NCBI RefSeq assembly: GCF_022829585.1
Contig: NZ_JAKSYC010000054.1
Coordinates: 45,770-109,769 of the forward strand
Direction of reading: 5' to 3'
Length of the DNA stretch: 64,000 nucleotides
Source of the DNA: Methylobacterium sp. J-026
Lineage (GTDB): Bacteria > Pseudomonadota > Alphaproteobacteria > Rhizobiales > Beijerinckiaceae
The position numbers and the translations under genes are program-made. The notes beneath the pieces were generated by a model that ran no database searches, had not been told where the DNA came from, and saw only the letters and a program-made list of their open reading frames with translations. Within the stretch, counting starts at the first letter, position 1. Each line of letters begins with the position of its first letter. Shown here piece by piece: positions 45,402 through 53,590 of the stretch.

Positions 45402-46217
45402 ATGGGACGTGGTCGTGATTTCAGGGGGCCGCAGAAGCGCGGCTTCGACGAGAGTGGCGAGCCGAGATGGCCTGACCAGGCACCCCCCAGCGGCGGATTC
45501 GGTGGTGGGTACGGTGGCGGCGGCTTCGGAGGCGGCGCCGGCGGTGGCGGCGGGTTCGGAGGCGGCGGGTTCGACCGTGGTCCGGCCCGCGGCGCAGCGC
45601 CGGTGGCGTCGGGGCCGGAACGTGATGCCACCGTCAAGTGGTTCAACAAGGAGAAGGGTTTCGGTTTCGTCGAGCTGGGCGACGGCTCGGGCGATGCCTT
45701 CCTCCACATCCGCGCCGTCGAGGCCGCCGGCCACGCGGATCTCATGCCGGGTACCCGCCTGACCGTGACCACCGCCCAGGGTCAGAAGGGCCCGCAGGTG
45801 ACCAGCGTCACCAGCGTCGACACGTCCACGGCCGAGGCGCCTGCGCCCCGGCGTGAGTTCCGGCCGCGCACAGGCGGCTACGGCGGCGCCCCCGGCGGTG
45901 CTGGCGGTGCCGGAGGCGGCTACGGTGGTGGCGGCGGCGGTGGCTACGGAGCTGGCGGCGGTGGCGGCGGCGGTGGTGGCGGTGGCCGTTTCGCGGGCGG
46001 CCCGTCGGTGGAGATGAGCGGCACGGTGAAGTGGTATGACCCGGCCAAGGGCTTCGGCTTCGTGTCGGTCAATGACGGCGGCAAGGACGTGTTCGTCCAC
46101 CGCTCGGCACTCTCCCGCGCCGGGCTCGAGTCGCTCGCCGAGGGTCAACAGGTCACCCTGGCCGTGGTCGACGGGCAGAAGGGTCGCGAGGCCCAGAGCA
46201 TCAACGTCGAAGATTGA
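45402..46217 (+). CDS. Glycine-rich two-domain cold-shock protein
   Basis: A 271-residue protein. The N-terminus is MGRGRDFRGPQKRGFDES, then a GGFGGGYGGG-type low-complexity linker, a first cold-shock domain (about 75-140: DATVKWFNKEKGFGFVEL, DAFLHIRAVE), a second Gly-rich linker, and a second cold-shock domain (about 205-270: SGTVKWYDPAKGFGFVSV, DVFVHRSAL). Each domain has the RNP1 KGFGFV and RNP2 VFVH-type motifs. The family binds single-stranded nucleic acid and can act as RNA chaperone. Double cold-shock proteins like this are typical of Rhizobiales. Confidence 0.95.
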   Translation: MGRGRDFRGPQKRGFDESGEPRWPDQAPPSGGFGGGYGGGGFGGGAGGGGGFGGGGFDRGPARGAAPVASGPERDATVKWFNKEKGFGFVELGDGSGDAFLHIRAVEAAGHADLMPGTRLTVTTAQGQKGPQVTSVTSVDTSTAEAPAPRREFRPRTGGYGGAPGGAGGAGGGYGGGGGGGYGAGGGGGGGGGGGRFAGGPSVEMSGTVKWYDPAKGFGFVSVNDGGKDVFVHRSALSRAGLESLAEGQQVTLAVVDGQKGREAQSINVED

Positions 46218-46264
46218 CGGACCCGCGGCGGTCGTTCTGCCGCCGCGATCCATGACAAGATTGG

Positions 46265-46295
46265 AGGGCGGCGGTTCCGATGGGGCCGCCGTCCT
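46265..46295 (+). terminator. Terminator-like hairpin after the cold-shock gene
   Basis: AGGGCGGCGG (46265-46274) pairs with CCGCCGTCCT (46286-46295) with one G-U pair, followed by the T-rich TCGTGTTTCG. It lies 48 bases after the stop of the cold-shock gene and just before the small gene at 46314. Confidence 0.6.
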
Positions 46296-46313
46296 TCGTG
46301 TTTCGGGTCCGCC

Positions 46314-46580
46314 ATGCGTCCTGTCCTGTTTTCGATGGTCCTTCTCATGATCTCCGGCTGCGCCCACGCCGGAGACTTCACGGGGTTCTACGCGGGCATC
46401 AATGCTGGCTACGCCCGGGGCACCGAACGCGATCGGACCGTGACCCGACCCGCTCCCGAATCGCCGGCATCCCGTGTCCGACCTGGAGCCGGATCCGATT
46501 TGCCGCCGAGCGCTCAGGATGCAGTTTCGGCGCTGCGCAGATCCGATCAAGGCGATGTGGCCGCGCAACCCGGGCGCTGA
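46314..46580 (+). CDS. Small exported protein, truncated-porin-like
   Basis: An 88-residue protein with signal peptide (VLFSMVLLMISGCAHAG), possibly lipoprotein-like because of the Cys. The mature part begins DFTGFYAGINAGYARG, the opening strand of outer-membrane beta-barrel (Omp25/porin-type) proteins, but then continues as a 60-residue unstructured Pro/Ala/Arg-rich stretch with no further strands. It may be a truncated or decayed barrel gene, or a short secreted protein that reuses that start. No other evidence supports it. Confidence 0.55.
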   Translation: MRPVLFSMVLLMISGCAHAGDFTGFYAGINAGYARGTERDRTVTRPAPESPASRVRPGAGSDLPPSAQDAVSALRRSDQGDVAAQPGR

Positions 46581-47417
46581 ACCACCGCGACGCGGCTCGG
46601 GCTGCGGCCGTCGGGGAAGAACGGGGCGCCGGCAGGCAGGCTTCACCGGCAACTGGCGTGATCGCTGCCAAAGCACCCCCTCGGACGGTCAGTGCGCTCT
46701 TCACGCGTTTCCATCGGACGCAGAGTGAGTGCCGCCCTGTCTCGTACCGGCCCGCCGGATGATGCCAGCAGCCGGCCCTGCGCGTCCCCTCCCACGCTGC
46801 GGACTATCGGTTTCACACACCGTACTTGGCTGACGCAGCTCCCGCTCGCGGGAGACTGTTCCCATCTCGGCTCGAGGATGCACTGTAGGCTCCCTGTCCC
46901 GTGCGGGAGGGGGGCGGGGAATGCGACGTCTGTTGCCAGGACCGATGCGTGAATCCGTTCGCCCGCAGACGGGAAGGGCGGGCGTGCGGCGGACAGGCAT
47001 CGACCGGGCGACGATCCCGAACGTGAAGGGTGAAACGGCAACCCCCATCGGAGAGGAAACCAGCGCCAGCTCTTGAAACCGCGTGTTCGCGCAGGATGGA
47101 AGTCGCCGGCGCAGGCGGATCGGAATGTCCCTGCATCGTCGCGTCCGACCTGAGGCCGGTTGCCCCCTTCCGGGACGGTGCTTGAGCTCGGAGGCACGGC
47201 GGCTGCCATCCGGTCCAGGCGGCGGCCGTTCTCCGCATCGACCTGCCGGCGGCTTGATCGGGTTCAGCCGACCCGCCGACTGGGTCAGCCCGTGACGGTG
47301 CGAAGTATTCTAAGCACCTCTGCGCGCTTTAGAATTATTCCGGAATATAGCCGTTGCGTCCCCCTGACGGCCGCGCTTAGGTGCCGGCATGAGATCACGG
47401 CAACGAGAGGTGACGCC
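46581..47417. other. 837-bp region without a recognisable gene
   Basis: Between the small exported gene and the DUF3649 gene. Short frames on both strands do not resemble any family. Two ICE-like iron motifs lie near its right end. Because similar permease operons normally lie beside a TonB-dependent receptor, a receptor gene may have been lost here, but no readable remnant is seen. Confidence 0.5.
47307..47344 (+). promoter_or_regulatory. ICE-like (Irr) iron-control motifs
   Basis: TATTCTAAG (47307-47315 region) and TTTAGAATTATTC (47328-47340), the latter half of the canonical ICE palindrome TTTAGAA...TTCTAAA with an imperfect right arm (TTCCGGA). They lie about 75-110 bases before the DUF3649 start. 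Iron regulation of the operon by Irr is inferred. Confidence 0.5.
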
Positions 47418-47744
47418 ATGAGCGCTGATGCCGTGCGCGCCCGGGTGCACCCGGCTCTCGCCTGTCGTCTGGCGATCGCCGCGCGCGTGCTTCTGGCGAT
47501 CCTGGGCGGTTATATGATCGCCGCACTTGCGAGCGGCTGGCTCGCCCTCGTCCTGCCCGGACCAAGAGCCGAAGCGGTGTCGACGGCGACGCTGGCGAGC
47601 TTCGCGATCATGGCGGCCGCGGTGATCTGGGTGTTCGCGGCGCGGTCGCTCGGGCGGGCGGCGCTCGTGATGGGAGTCGTCGCGGCGCTGCTCAGCACCG
47701 GCCTATGGCTCGCAGGCGCCTTCCAGGGCGGGAGCGCAGCGTGA
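47418..47744 (+). CDS. DUF3649 domain membrane protein
   Basis: A 108-residue inner-membrane protein with three hydrophobic segments (LAIAARVLLAILGGYMIAAL, ASFAIMAAAVIWVF, ALVMGVVAALLSTGLWLA) as in DUF3649. The start ATG has GAGAGG seven bases upstream. Such proteins always appear with a PepSY permease and DUF3325 in siderophore/iron uptake operons. Their exact role is unknown. It overlaps the next gene by four bases. Confidence 0.88.
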   Translation: MSADAVRARVHPALACRLAIAARVLLAILGGYMIAALASGWLALVLPGPRAEAVSTATLASFAIMAAAVIWVFAARSLGRAALVMGVVAALLSTGLWLAGAFQGGSAA

Positions 47745-49255
47745 GTCGATCCAAGAGCGTCCGCCAGTCGATGGCGTGGCTGCACACGTGGTCCGGCCTC
47801 GTGGTCGGCTGGGTGCTGTTCGCGATCTTCGTGACCGGAACCGCCAGCTATTACCGCCCCGAAATCTCGAGCTGGATGCGGCCAGAACTGTCGGAGGCGG
47901 TGTCCGATCCCGTCGCCGCGGCGACGAGCGCGGGTGCATTCCTTCGGAAGACGATGCCGGACGCCATGGGCTGGTCGGTCAGACCGCCCAATGCCGAGAA
48001 CCCGGCGGTCGAGGTCTATTGGTGGCAGAGCCCCGGGGGGCCATTTCATCACGCGCTGCTCGATCCCTCGACGGGCGAACGGTCGAAGGTCCGGGACAGC
48101 CGCGGCGGCGACTTCCTCTATCGGTTCCATTTCGAATTGAACCTGCCCCCGATCTGGGGACGCTGGATCGTCTCCGCCTGCGCGATGGTCCTGCTGATCG
48201 CCCTCGTCACCGGCATCGTGACCCATCGGCGGATCTTCGCCGATTTCTTCACCTTCCGGCGGGACCGCTCGGCGCAGCGCGGCTGGCTCGACGCCCATAA
48301 CGTCGTGGGGGTTCTCGCGCTGCCGTTCCACCTCATGATCGTCTATACGGGCCTCGTCACCCTCTCATCGATGCTGATGCCCTGGCCGGTCCTGACGGCG
48401 TATCAGGGCAACGGATTGCGCTATTACGCGGAAGCCGGTCTCATGATCGCGGGTCGGCCACCGGCCGGGCGGCCCGGCACGGCGCTGCCCCTCGGCGAGA
48501 TCGTAGCGCGGGCGATCGCCGCGACCGGGCAGACGCCCGAAGTCGTCATGGTCTCCGGGCCCGGCGATGCCGCTGCGACCGTCACCGCCTATTTCGAGGA
48601 GCCGCCGGGGCTCGCCCATCTCCACCCACAGATCGCCTACGACGCGGCGACGGGCGCCGAGATCGGGCGCATCGGGGAGGCCGGGGCGGCCACGCGGACC
48701 GGCGCCGTGATGGTCGGCCTTCACGAAGCGCATTTCGCGGCCGCGCCCCTGCGCCTGCTGTTCTTCCTCTGCGGCCTCATGGGTGCCGCCACCGTGGCGA
48801 CGGGCCTGGTTCTGTGGACCGTCGCACGGGCTCCGAAGGGGGCCGATCCGGATGGCTTCGGCCTGCGCCTCGTCCGCGTCTTAAACCTTGGCACCATCGC
48901 GGGTCTTCCCGCCGGGCTCGGCGCCTATCTCCTCGCCAACCGCCTCTTGCCGGTTGATCTCGATGGGCGGGCGGAGTGGGAGGTGCGCGGCTTCTTCGCC
49001 GCCTGGATCCTCGCGGCCATCGCGTCCGCACTCTATCCCCGGGCCCGGGCCTGGCCCCTCGCCCTCATCGTGCCCGCATTCGCGTTCCTGGCGATCCCCG
49101 GGGTCGATGCCCTGACCGTGGGCGAGGTCCGCTTCCTGGGCTTCGACGCAGCCATGGCGGGTCTGGGTCTGCTGCTCGCCGTCGGGGCGCGGCTGACAGC
49201 CCGGCCGAGACAGAACCGGACCAGGGCGATCCTGCACAGGGCGGCCGAAGCGTGA
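47741..49255 (+). CDS. PepSY-associated TM domain protein (PiuB-like)
   Basis: A 504-residue inner-membrane protein with PepSY_TM architecture: N-terminal MAWLHTWSGLVVGWVLFAIFVTGTASY, a periplasmic loop, WIVSACAMVLLIALVTGIVTHRRI, DAHNVVGVLALPFHLMIVYTGLV, then more TM helices at the C-terminal end. Conserved histidines in HTW, THRR, AHNVVG, FHLM and the LHEAHF segment suit haem or ferric-siderophore reduction. The GTG start overlaps the DUF3649 stop (GTGA). It probably reduces or transfers iron from siderophores at the inner membrane. Confidence 0.9.
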   Translation: MSRSKSVRQSMAWLHTWSGLVVGWVLFAIFVTGTASYYRPEISSWMRPELSEAVSDPVAAATSAGAFLRKTMPDAMGWSVRPPNAENPAVEVYWWQSPGGPFHHALLDPSTGERSKVRDSRGGDFLYRFHFELNLPPIWGRWIVSACAMVLLIALVTGIVTHRRIFADFFTFRRDRSAQRGWLDAHNVVGVLALPFHLMIVYTGLVTLSSMLMPWPVLTAYQGNGLRYYAEAGLMIAGRPPAGRPGTALPLGEIVARAIAATGQTPEVVMVSGPGDAAATVTAYFEEPPGLAHLHPQIAYDAATGAEIGRIGEAGAATRTGAVMVGLHEAHFAAAPLRLLFFLCGLMGAATVATGLVLWTVARAPKGADPDGFGLRLVRVLNLGTIAGLPAGLGAYLLANRLLPVDLDGRAEWEVRGFFAAWILAAIASALYPRARAWPLALIVPAFAFLAIPGVDALTVGEVRFLGFDAAMAGLGLLLAVGARLTARPRQNRTRAILHRAAEA

Positions 49256-49599
49256 CCATCCCGGCCCTCGTCCTGTCCTTGCTCCTGGGCTTCTCAGGCT
49301 TCGCCGCCCTCGCGCTCAGCCTGGACCGGCATCACCGCGCGGTCTTCCGCACCCCGATGCGCGGAAAGCGGGTCGGCGGCCTGCGTGCGGTCGGCTGGGC
49401 GGGGCTCGCCCTGTCCTTCGCGGCCGCCGTCGCCTCCGCCGGATGGAGCTTCGGACCGGTGCAGTGGATCGGCTCGCTCACGGGATCGGCGCTGGCCGTG
49501 GTGGCGCTGATTGCCTATCGTCCCACCTGGCTCCGGGCCGCGGCCCTGGCGGCCCTGCCGCTCGCCGCCCTGGACCTGCCGCTCGCACTCCTGCGCTGA
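49252..49599 (+). CDS. DUF3325 domain membrane protein
   Basis: A 115-residue inner-membrane protein with about four helices: LVLSLLLGFSGFAALALSLDRHHRAVFRTP is the family N-terminal motif, then AVGWAGLALSFAAAVASAGW, LTGSALAVVALIAYRP and LALPLAALDLPLALLR-type helix. It is the usual third partner of DUF3649 and PepSY genes in iron-uptake operons. The GTG start overlaps the upstream stop by four bases, so the three genes form a tightly coupled operon. Confidence 0.9.
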   Translation: MTIPALVLSLLLGFSGFAALALSLDRHHRAVFRTPMRGKRVGGLRAVGWAGLALSFAAAVASAGWSFGPVQWIGSLTGSALAVVALIAYRPTWLRAAALAALPLAALDLPLALLR

Positions 49600-49910
49600 T
49601 GGCCCGACAGGTCCGCAATCATATCGGCCCCGCGATCGAGACGGGCCGGCTCGCGGTACAGCGCGCGAAAACGGCCCGTTGCAATGGTCTTCATCGGGCG
49701 CCGCGTTGTCCCCTCGCGGTCGGGACAAGAACAGCGTAGACTCGGCACGCTCGCACACTGGCCAAAAGTCCACCTTGATTCGACAGGCCAAAAGCCATTG
49801 GCTGCGATCAGAGCGGAAGCGGATGCGGTCCGACGCGAGGGTCGCACGAACGCCAGCTGAAGCCAAAGAGCCGCGGTTCGCGAGGCCGGGGCCAATGGAG
49901 GAACAGAGCG
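49600..49910 (+). promoter_or_regulatory. Intergenic region with direct repeats before the aldehyde dehydrogenase
   Basis: About 311 bases after the DUF3325 gene. Two exact copies of GGCCAAAAG (49760-49768 and 49786-49794) lie 26 bases apart, about 120-150 bases before the ATG, a spacing suited to a dimeric activator. A GGAGGAAC ribosome site lies before the start. No protein or RNA gene is seen. Confidence 0.5.
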
Positions 49911-51434
49911 ATGAACAAGCCGGAATTCCTCGGCGACGCCAAGATCAGGTCGCCGTTCTCGGCCCGTTACGAGAACTTCATCGGCGGCCAGTGGGTCGCT
50001 CCCACGGCCGGGCGCTATTTCGAGAACACCTCGCCGATCACCGGCAAGGTGATCTGCGAGGTCGCCCGCTCGGACGCTCAGGACGTCGACAAGGCGCTGG
50101 ACGCCGCCCACGCCGCCAAGGAGGCCTGGGGCCGCACCGCGCCGGCCGAGCGCGCCCGGATCCTCAACAAGATGGCCGACCGGATGGAGGAGAACCTCGA
50201 TCTGCTCGCGCTCGCCGAGACCTGGGATAACGGCAAGCCGATCCGTGAGACGATCAACGCCGACATCCCGCTGGCCATCGACCATTTCCGTTACTTCGCC
50301 GGCTGCGTGCGGGCGCAGGAGGGCTCGATCTCCGAGATCGACCACGACACGGTCGCCTACCACTTCCACGAGCCGCTGGGCGTCGTCGGCCAGATCATCC
50401 CGTGGAACTTCCCGATCCTGATGGCGGTGTGGAAGCTCGCCCCGGCGCTCGCCGCCGGCAATTGCGTGGTGCTCAAGCCCGCCGAGCAGACGCCGGCCTC
50501 GATCCTGGTGCTGATGGAGATCATCGGCGACCTGCTGCCGCCGGGCGTCCTGAACGTGGTCAACGGCTTCGGCCTGGAAGCGGGCAAGCCGCTCGCCTCG
50601 AGCCCGCGCATCGCCAAGATCGCGTTCACGGGTGAGACGACCACCGGCCGCCTTATCATGCAATACGCGTCGCAGAACCTGATCCCGGTGACGCTGGAGC
50701 TCGGCGGCAAGTCACCGAACATCTTCTTCGCGGATGTCGCCAACGAGGACGACGACTTCTTCGACAAGGCGCTCGAAGGCTTCACCATGTTCGCCCTCAA
50801 CCAGGGCGAGGTCTGCACCTGTCCGAGCCGGGCGCTGGTCCACGAATCGATCTACGACCGCTTCATGGAGCGGGCGGTCAAGCGCGTCGAGGCGATCACG
50901 CAGGGCTCGCCGCTCGATCCCGCCACGATGATCGGCGCCCAGGCTTCGGGCGAGCAGATGGAGAAGATCCTCTCCTACATCGACATCGGCAAGCAGGAGG
51001 GCGCGCAGCTGCTCACCGGCGGCGAGCGCAACGTCAAGGACGGCGAGTTCGCTGAGGGCTTCTACGTGAAGCCGACCGTGTTCCGCGGCCACAACAAGAT
51101 GCGCATCTTCCAGGAGGAGATCTTCGGGCCGGTCCTCTCGGTCACGACCTTCAAGGACGATGCCGACGCGCTCTCGATCGCCAACGACACGCTGTACGGC
51201 CTCGGCGCCGGGATCTGGACCCGTGACGGGACCCGGGCCTACCGCTTCGGCCGGGCGATCCAGGCGGGCCGCGTCTGGACGAACTGCTACCACGCCTATC
51301 CGGCCCACGCGGCCTTCGGCGGCTACAAGCAGTCCGGCATCGGCCGCGAGACGCACAAGATGATGCTCGATCACTACCAGCAGACCAAGAACATGCTGGT
51401 GAGCTACTCGGCCAAGAAGCTCGGGTTCTTCTGA
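49911..51434 (+). CDS. NAD-dependent aldehyde dehydrogenase (ExaC/AcoD type)
   Basis: A 507-residue class-3-like ALDH close to acetaldehyde dehydrogenases of the ExaC/AldA family. It shows [31 protein letters not shown], the Glu loop [10 protein letters not shown], the catalytic-cysteine segment [15 protein letters not shown] (near residue 302) and the C-terminal [23 protein letters not shown] and [14 protein letters not shown]. It oxidises short-chain aldehydes (for example acetaldehyde from ethanol). A strong terminator follows. DUF779, CMD and cupin genes lie about 0.9 kb downstream on the same strand. Confidence 0.93.
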   Translation: MNKPEFLGDAKIRSPFSARYENFIGGQWVAPTAGRYFENTSPITGKVICEVARSDAQDVDKALDAAHAAKEAWGRTAPAERARILNKMADRMEENLDLLALAETWDNGKPIRETINADIPLAIDHFRYFAGCVRAQEGSISEIDHDTVAYHFHEPLGVVGQIIPWNFPILMAVWKLAPALAAGNCVVLKPAEQTPASILVLMEIIGDLLPPGVLNVVNGFGLEAGKPLASSPRIAKIAFTGETTTGRLIMQYASQNLIPVTLELGGKSPNIFFADVANEDDDFFDKALEGFTMFALNQGEVCTCPSRALVHESIYDRFMERAVKRVEAITQGSPLDPATMIGAQASGEQMEKILSYIDIGKQEGAQLLTGGERNVKDGEFAEGFYVKPTVFRGHNKMRIFQEEIFGPVLSVTTFKDDADALSIANDTLYGLGAGIWTRDGTRAYRFGRAIQAGRVWTNCYHAYPAHAAFGGYKQSGIGRETHKMMLDHYQQTKNMLVSYSAKKLGFF

Positions 51435-51466
51435 GCTTCTGCCCGGGTTACCCCCCGAGACACCTT

Positions 51467-51494
51467 AGCCCCGGCCTCGCGGCCGGGGCTTTTT
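51467..51494 (+). terminator. Rho-independent terminator after the aldehyde dehydrogenase
   Basis: A perfect 10-bp stem AGCCCCGGCC (51467-51476) and GGCCGGGGCT (51481-51490), tetraloop TCGC, followed by TTTT. A textbook intrinsic terminator 33 bases after the ALDH stop. Confidence 0.95.
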
Positions 51495-51511
51495 GTCGAG
51501 CCGCACCGGGT

Positions 51512-51838
51512 TCACCGCCTGAGGCAGGCGGCGGCGATGGCGGCCGATTTCCGGTCGTGCAGCCGGATGGTGCGGTCCGCCACCGGCTGCCGGACGTCCT
51601 CGCCGGCATTGGCCTCGGCCTTCTCGAGTTCCCAGAGGCGCTCCTTCACCGCCCCGTCGGCATAGCAGCCGCAGAAGGTCGCCCGATCCGCGATCGCGGC
51701 GTCGGGGGGCGCGATCCAGTCGATGTGCGTCAGGCAGGTCCGCAGTTCGGCCTCCCGCGCCGGCGCGTTGACATCCTCGCGCGCCAGGACGGGGGCGCCG
51801 GCCAGCAGGGCAAACAGCAGGGCGAGGCGGGGGATCAA
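51512..51838 (-). CDS. Small secreted cysteine-containing protein
   Basis: A 108-residue protein with signal peptide (LIPRLALLFALLAGAPVLA). The mature domain has four cysteines (LRTCLTH, TFCGCYAD, AACLRR), suggesting two disulfides, and helices rich in Glu, Ala and Arg. The TTG start at 51838 overlaps the upstream stop by four bases (TTGA), so the two small genes are translationally coupled. No family name applies. Confidence 0.7.
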   Translation of the reverse strand: MIPRLALLFALLAGAPVLAREDVNAPAREAELRTCLTHIDWIAPPDAAIADRATFCGCYADGAVKERLWELEKAEANAGEDVRQPVADRTIRLHDRKSAAIAAACLRR

Positions 51839-52131
51839 TCGACGCCGTACCCGAAGCCCTCGACGGGCGCATTGGCGATGGAGCCGGGCGGCATGGGGCC
51901 GGCATCGGCGCTCACGCTCGGCACGTCGTCGGGCGGCCCGTCCCAGCCGACGACACCCATCGGATTGTCGGGGGTGACGTTCGGGTTTCCGGCGACGCGC
52001 CACGCGTGCTGGAGAAACAGCGGCTGGGTGCGCGGCTGGACGCGCAGCGTCAGCGGATCGGCACCGGCCGGGCCCGCCACGAGCGCGGCGAGGACGAGGG
52101 CCAGACAGGTGGCGGCAGTTCGTTGCGTCAT
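51835..52131 (-). CDS. Small secreted protein of unknown function
   Basis: A 98-residue protein with signal peptide (AATCLALVLAALVAGPAGA). The mature part is Pro, Val and Asn rich (LRVQPRTQPLFLQHAWRVAGNPN, DNPMGVVGWDGPPDDV, EGFGYGVD). No known domain. It is coupled to the downstream small secreted protein. It is divergent from the DUF779 gene. Confidence 0.7.
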   Translation of the reverse strand: MTQRTAATCLALVLAALVAGPAGADPLTLRVQPRTQPLFLQHAWRVAGNPNVTPDNPMGVVGWDGPPDDVPSVSADAGPMPPGSIANAPVEGFGYGVD

Positions 52132-52295
52132 GGTGTCGATCAGCCGGTCAGGCTCTCCGTTTCGCCCCAAAAGGCGCATCCTCGGCGAGCAACGCGGCGG
52201 AGGCGGATCCGGCACCAGCTTGGCCGTCGGTCCCGGGCGAATATGGAAATCCCGGGCCGCGCACGCATATCAACGGTGAGACCGGGGAGGACACC

Positions 52296-52721
52296 ATGAG
52301 CCTTGATGCCAGGATCGAAGCCACGACCGCGGAGCAGGTCGGCGCCGACGGCACGCCGCTGCGTGTCACCGCGACCCCGAAAGCGCTGGGCCTCATCGAG
52401 GAGCTCCGCTCGGAATACGGACCGGTGATGTTCCATCAATCCGGCGGCTGCTGCGATGGCTCCTCGCCGATGTGCTATCCGGTCGGCGACTTCCTCGTCG
52501 GCGACGGCGATGTCCATCTCGGCCAGGTCGGCGGGGCGGATTTCTACATCAGCCGGTCGCAGTTCGCGGTCTGGAAGCACACGCATCTGATGCTCGACGT
52601 CGTGCCCGGCCGCGGCGGCATGTTCTCGCTGGAGAACGGGCGCGAAAAGCGCTTCCATATCCGCTCGCGCCTGTTCTCGGATGCCGAGAACCGCGCCCTC
52701 GAAGGCGCCTGCAAGCTCTGA
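52296..52721 (+). CDS. DUF779 domain-containing protein
   Basis: A 141-residue DUF779 protein: PKALGLIEELRSEYGPVMFHQSGGCCDGSSPMC, with a conserved CC...C cluster, then GGADFYISRSQFAVWKHTHLMLDVVPGRGGMFSLENG. The cysteines could bind metal. DUF779 genes are repeatedly found next to NAD-dependent aldehyde dehydrogenases, as here, and may help acetaldehyde/ethanol metabolism, but no activity is established. It is followed by CMD (14-base gap) and cupin genes. Confidence 0.9.
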   Translation: MSLDARIEATTAEQVGADGTPLRVTATPKALGLIEELRSEYGPVMFHQSGGCCDGSSPMCYPVGDFLVGDGDVHLGQVGGADFYISRSQFAVWKHTHLMLDVVPGRGGMFSLENGREKRFHIRSRLFSDAENRALEGACKL

Positions 52722-52735
52722 CGGAGGCGAAGGCC

Positions 52736-53149
52736 ATGGCGACCGTGACGCTGGTGAGCGATGCCGAAGCCGAGGCGGATCCGCGGGTGCGCGCGATCTT
52801 CGCCGACATCCGGGCGACCCGTGGATCGGACTTCATCAACAACTTCTGGCGTGGATTGGCCCACGATCCCGCCCTGCTGGAGCGGACCTGGACCAGTCTC
52901 AAGGCCGTCATGGGCCCCGGGACGCTCGATCCGCTGACCAAGGAACTGGTCTATATCGCGGTCTCGATCGCCAATGGCTGCCCCTACTGCATCCACTCGC
53001 ACACGGCCGCGGCGCGGGCGAAGGGCTTGACCTCCGCGCAGCACGGCGAGTTCCTGGCGGTGGTCGGCATGGCGAATCAGACTAACGCGCTGGTCACCGG
53101 CATGCAGATCCCGGTCGATTCCGCCTTTCAGGTGGGGAAGAGTCCATGA
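52736..53149 (+). CDS. Carboxymuconolactone decarboxylase family protein (AhpD-like)
   Basis: A 137-residue alpha-helical CMD-fold protein. The redox motif is NGCPYCIHSHTAAARAKG (CxxC-xx-H), typical of AhpD-like peroxidase partners. Other conserved parts are FINNFWRGLAHDPALLERTW and DPLTKELVYIAVSIA. It is likely a thiol-disulfide or alkylhydroperoxidase rather than a true lactone decarboxylase. A GGAGG ribosome site precedes the ATG. The stop overlaps the cupin start by four bases (ATGA). Confidence 0.9.
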   Translation: MATVTLVSDAEAEADPRVRAIFADIRATRGSDFINNFWRGLAHDPALLERTWTSLKAVMGPGTLDPLTKELVYIAVSIANGCPYCIHSHTAAARAKGLTSAQHGEFLAVVGMANQTNALVTGMQIPVDSAFQVGKSP

Positions 53150-53586
53150 GTTCCGGTTCGGACAAACCGCAGGCCGGCTTGCGCGTGGTGCGCGAGAGTG
53201 CGCCGTTCCGCGGCAAGCAGGGACACCTCTATCGGCCGGCCATCTCGGCCGAAGCGGTCGGCGCAAGGGCGCTGCACATGCAGCTTCTGGAGATCCCGCC
53301 CGGCGAGCGCGCCCACGCGCACAAGCACGAATCGCACGAGACGGCGATCCACGTCCTGTCCGGCGTGTCGGGCTGCTTCTGGGGCCAGCACCTGGAGCAT
53401 CACGCGATCGCGGGCGCCGGCGAGTTCGTCTACATCGCCGCCGACGTCCCGCACCTGCCCTACAATCGCAGCCAGACCGAGCCGGTCACGGCGGTGATCG
53501 CCCGGACCGATCCCAACGAACAGGAGAGCGTGGTCCTGCTGCCGGAGCTCGAGGCCGGTGTCGATTGGTCGAAGGCCGGATTGTAG
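53146..53586 (+). CDS. Cupin-domain protein
   Basis: A 146-residue single cupin. Motif 1 is PPGERAHAHKHESHETAIHVLSG (three His, one Glu) and motif 2 is EFVYIAADVPHLPYNRS. The His/Glu set is complete, so a metal-binding dioxygenase or small-molecule-binding role is possible. It is coupled to the CMD gene. The three-gene operon's substrate is unknown; aldehyde or lactone chemistry is a guess from the neighbouring ALDH. Confidence 0.9.
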   Translation: MSSGSDKPQAGLRVVRESAPFRGKQGHLYRPAISAEAVGARALHMQLLEIPPGERAHAHKHESHETAIHVLSGVSGCFWGQHLEHHAIAGAGEFVYIAADVPHLPYNRSQTEPVTAVIARTDPNEQESVVLLPELEAGVDWSKAGL

Positions 53587-53590
53587 ACGC

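Noticed and set aside
46643..47209. 188-residue minus-strand frame in the gene-poor stretch
   Set aside because: Pro/Ser/Arg-rich with no family resemblance and no ribosome site; kept as non-coding.
49742..49756. Sigma-54 (-24/-12) promoter before the aldehyde dehydrogenase
   Set aside because: CGGCACG-N-CGCAC only partly matches TGGCAC-N5-TTGCA; too weak to call.
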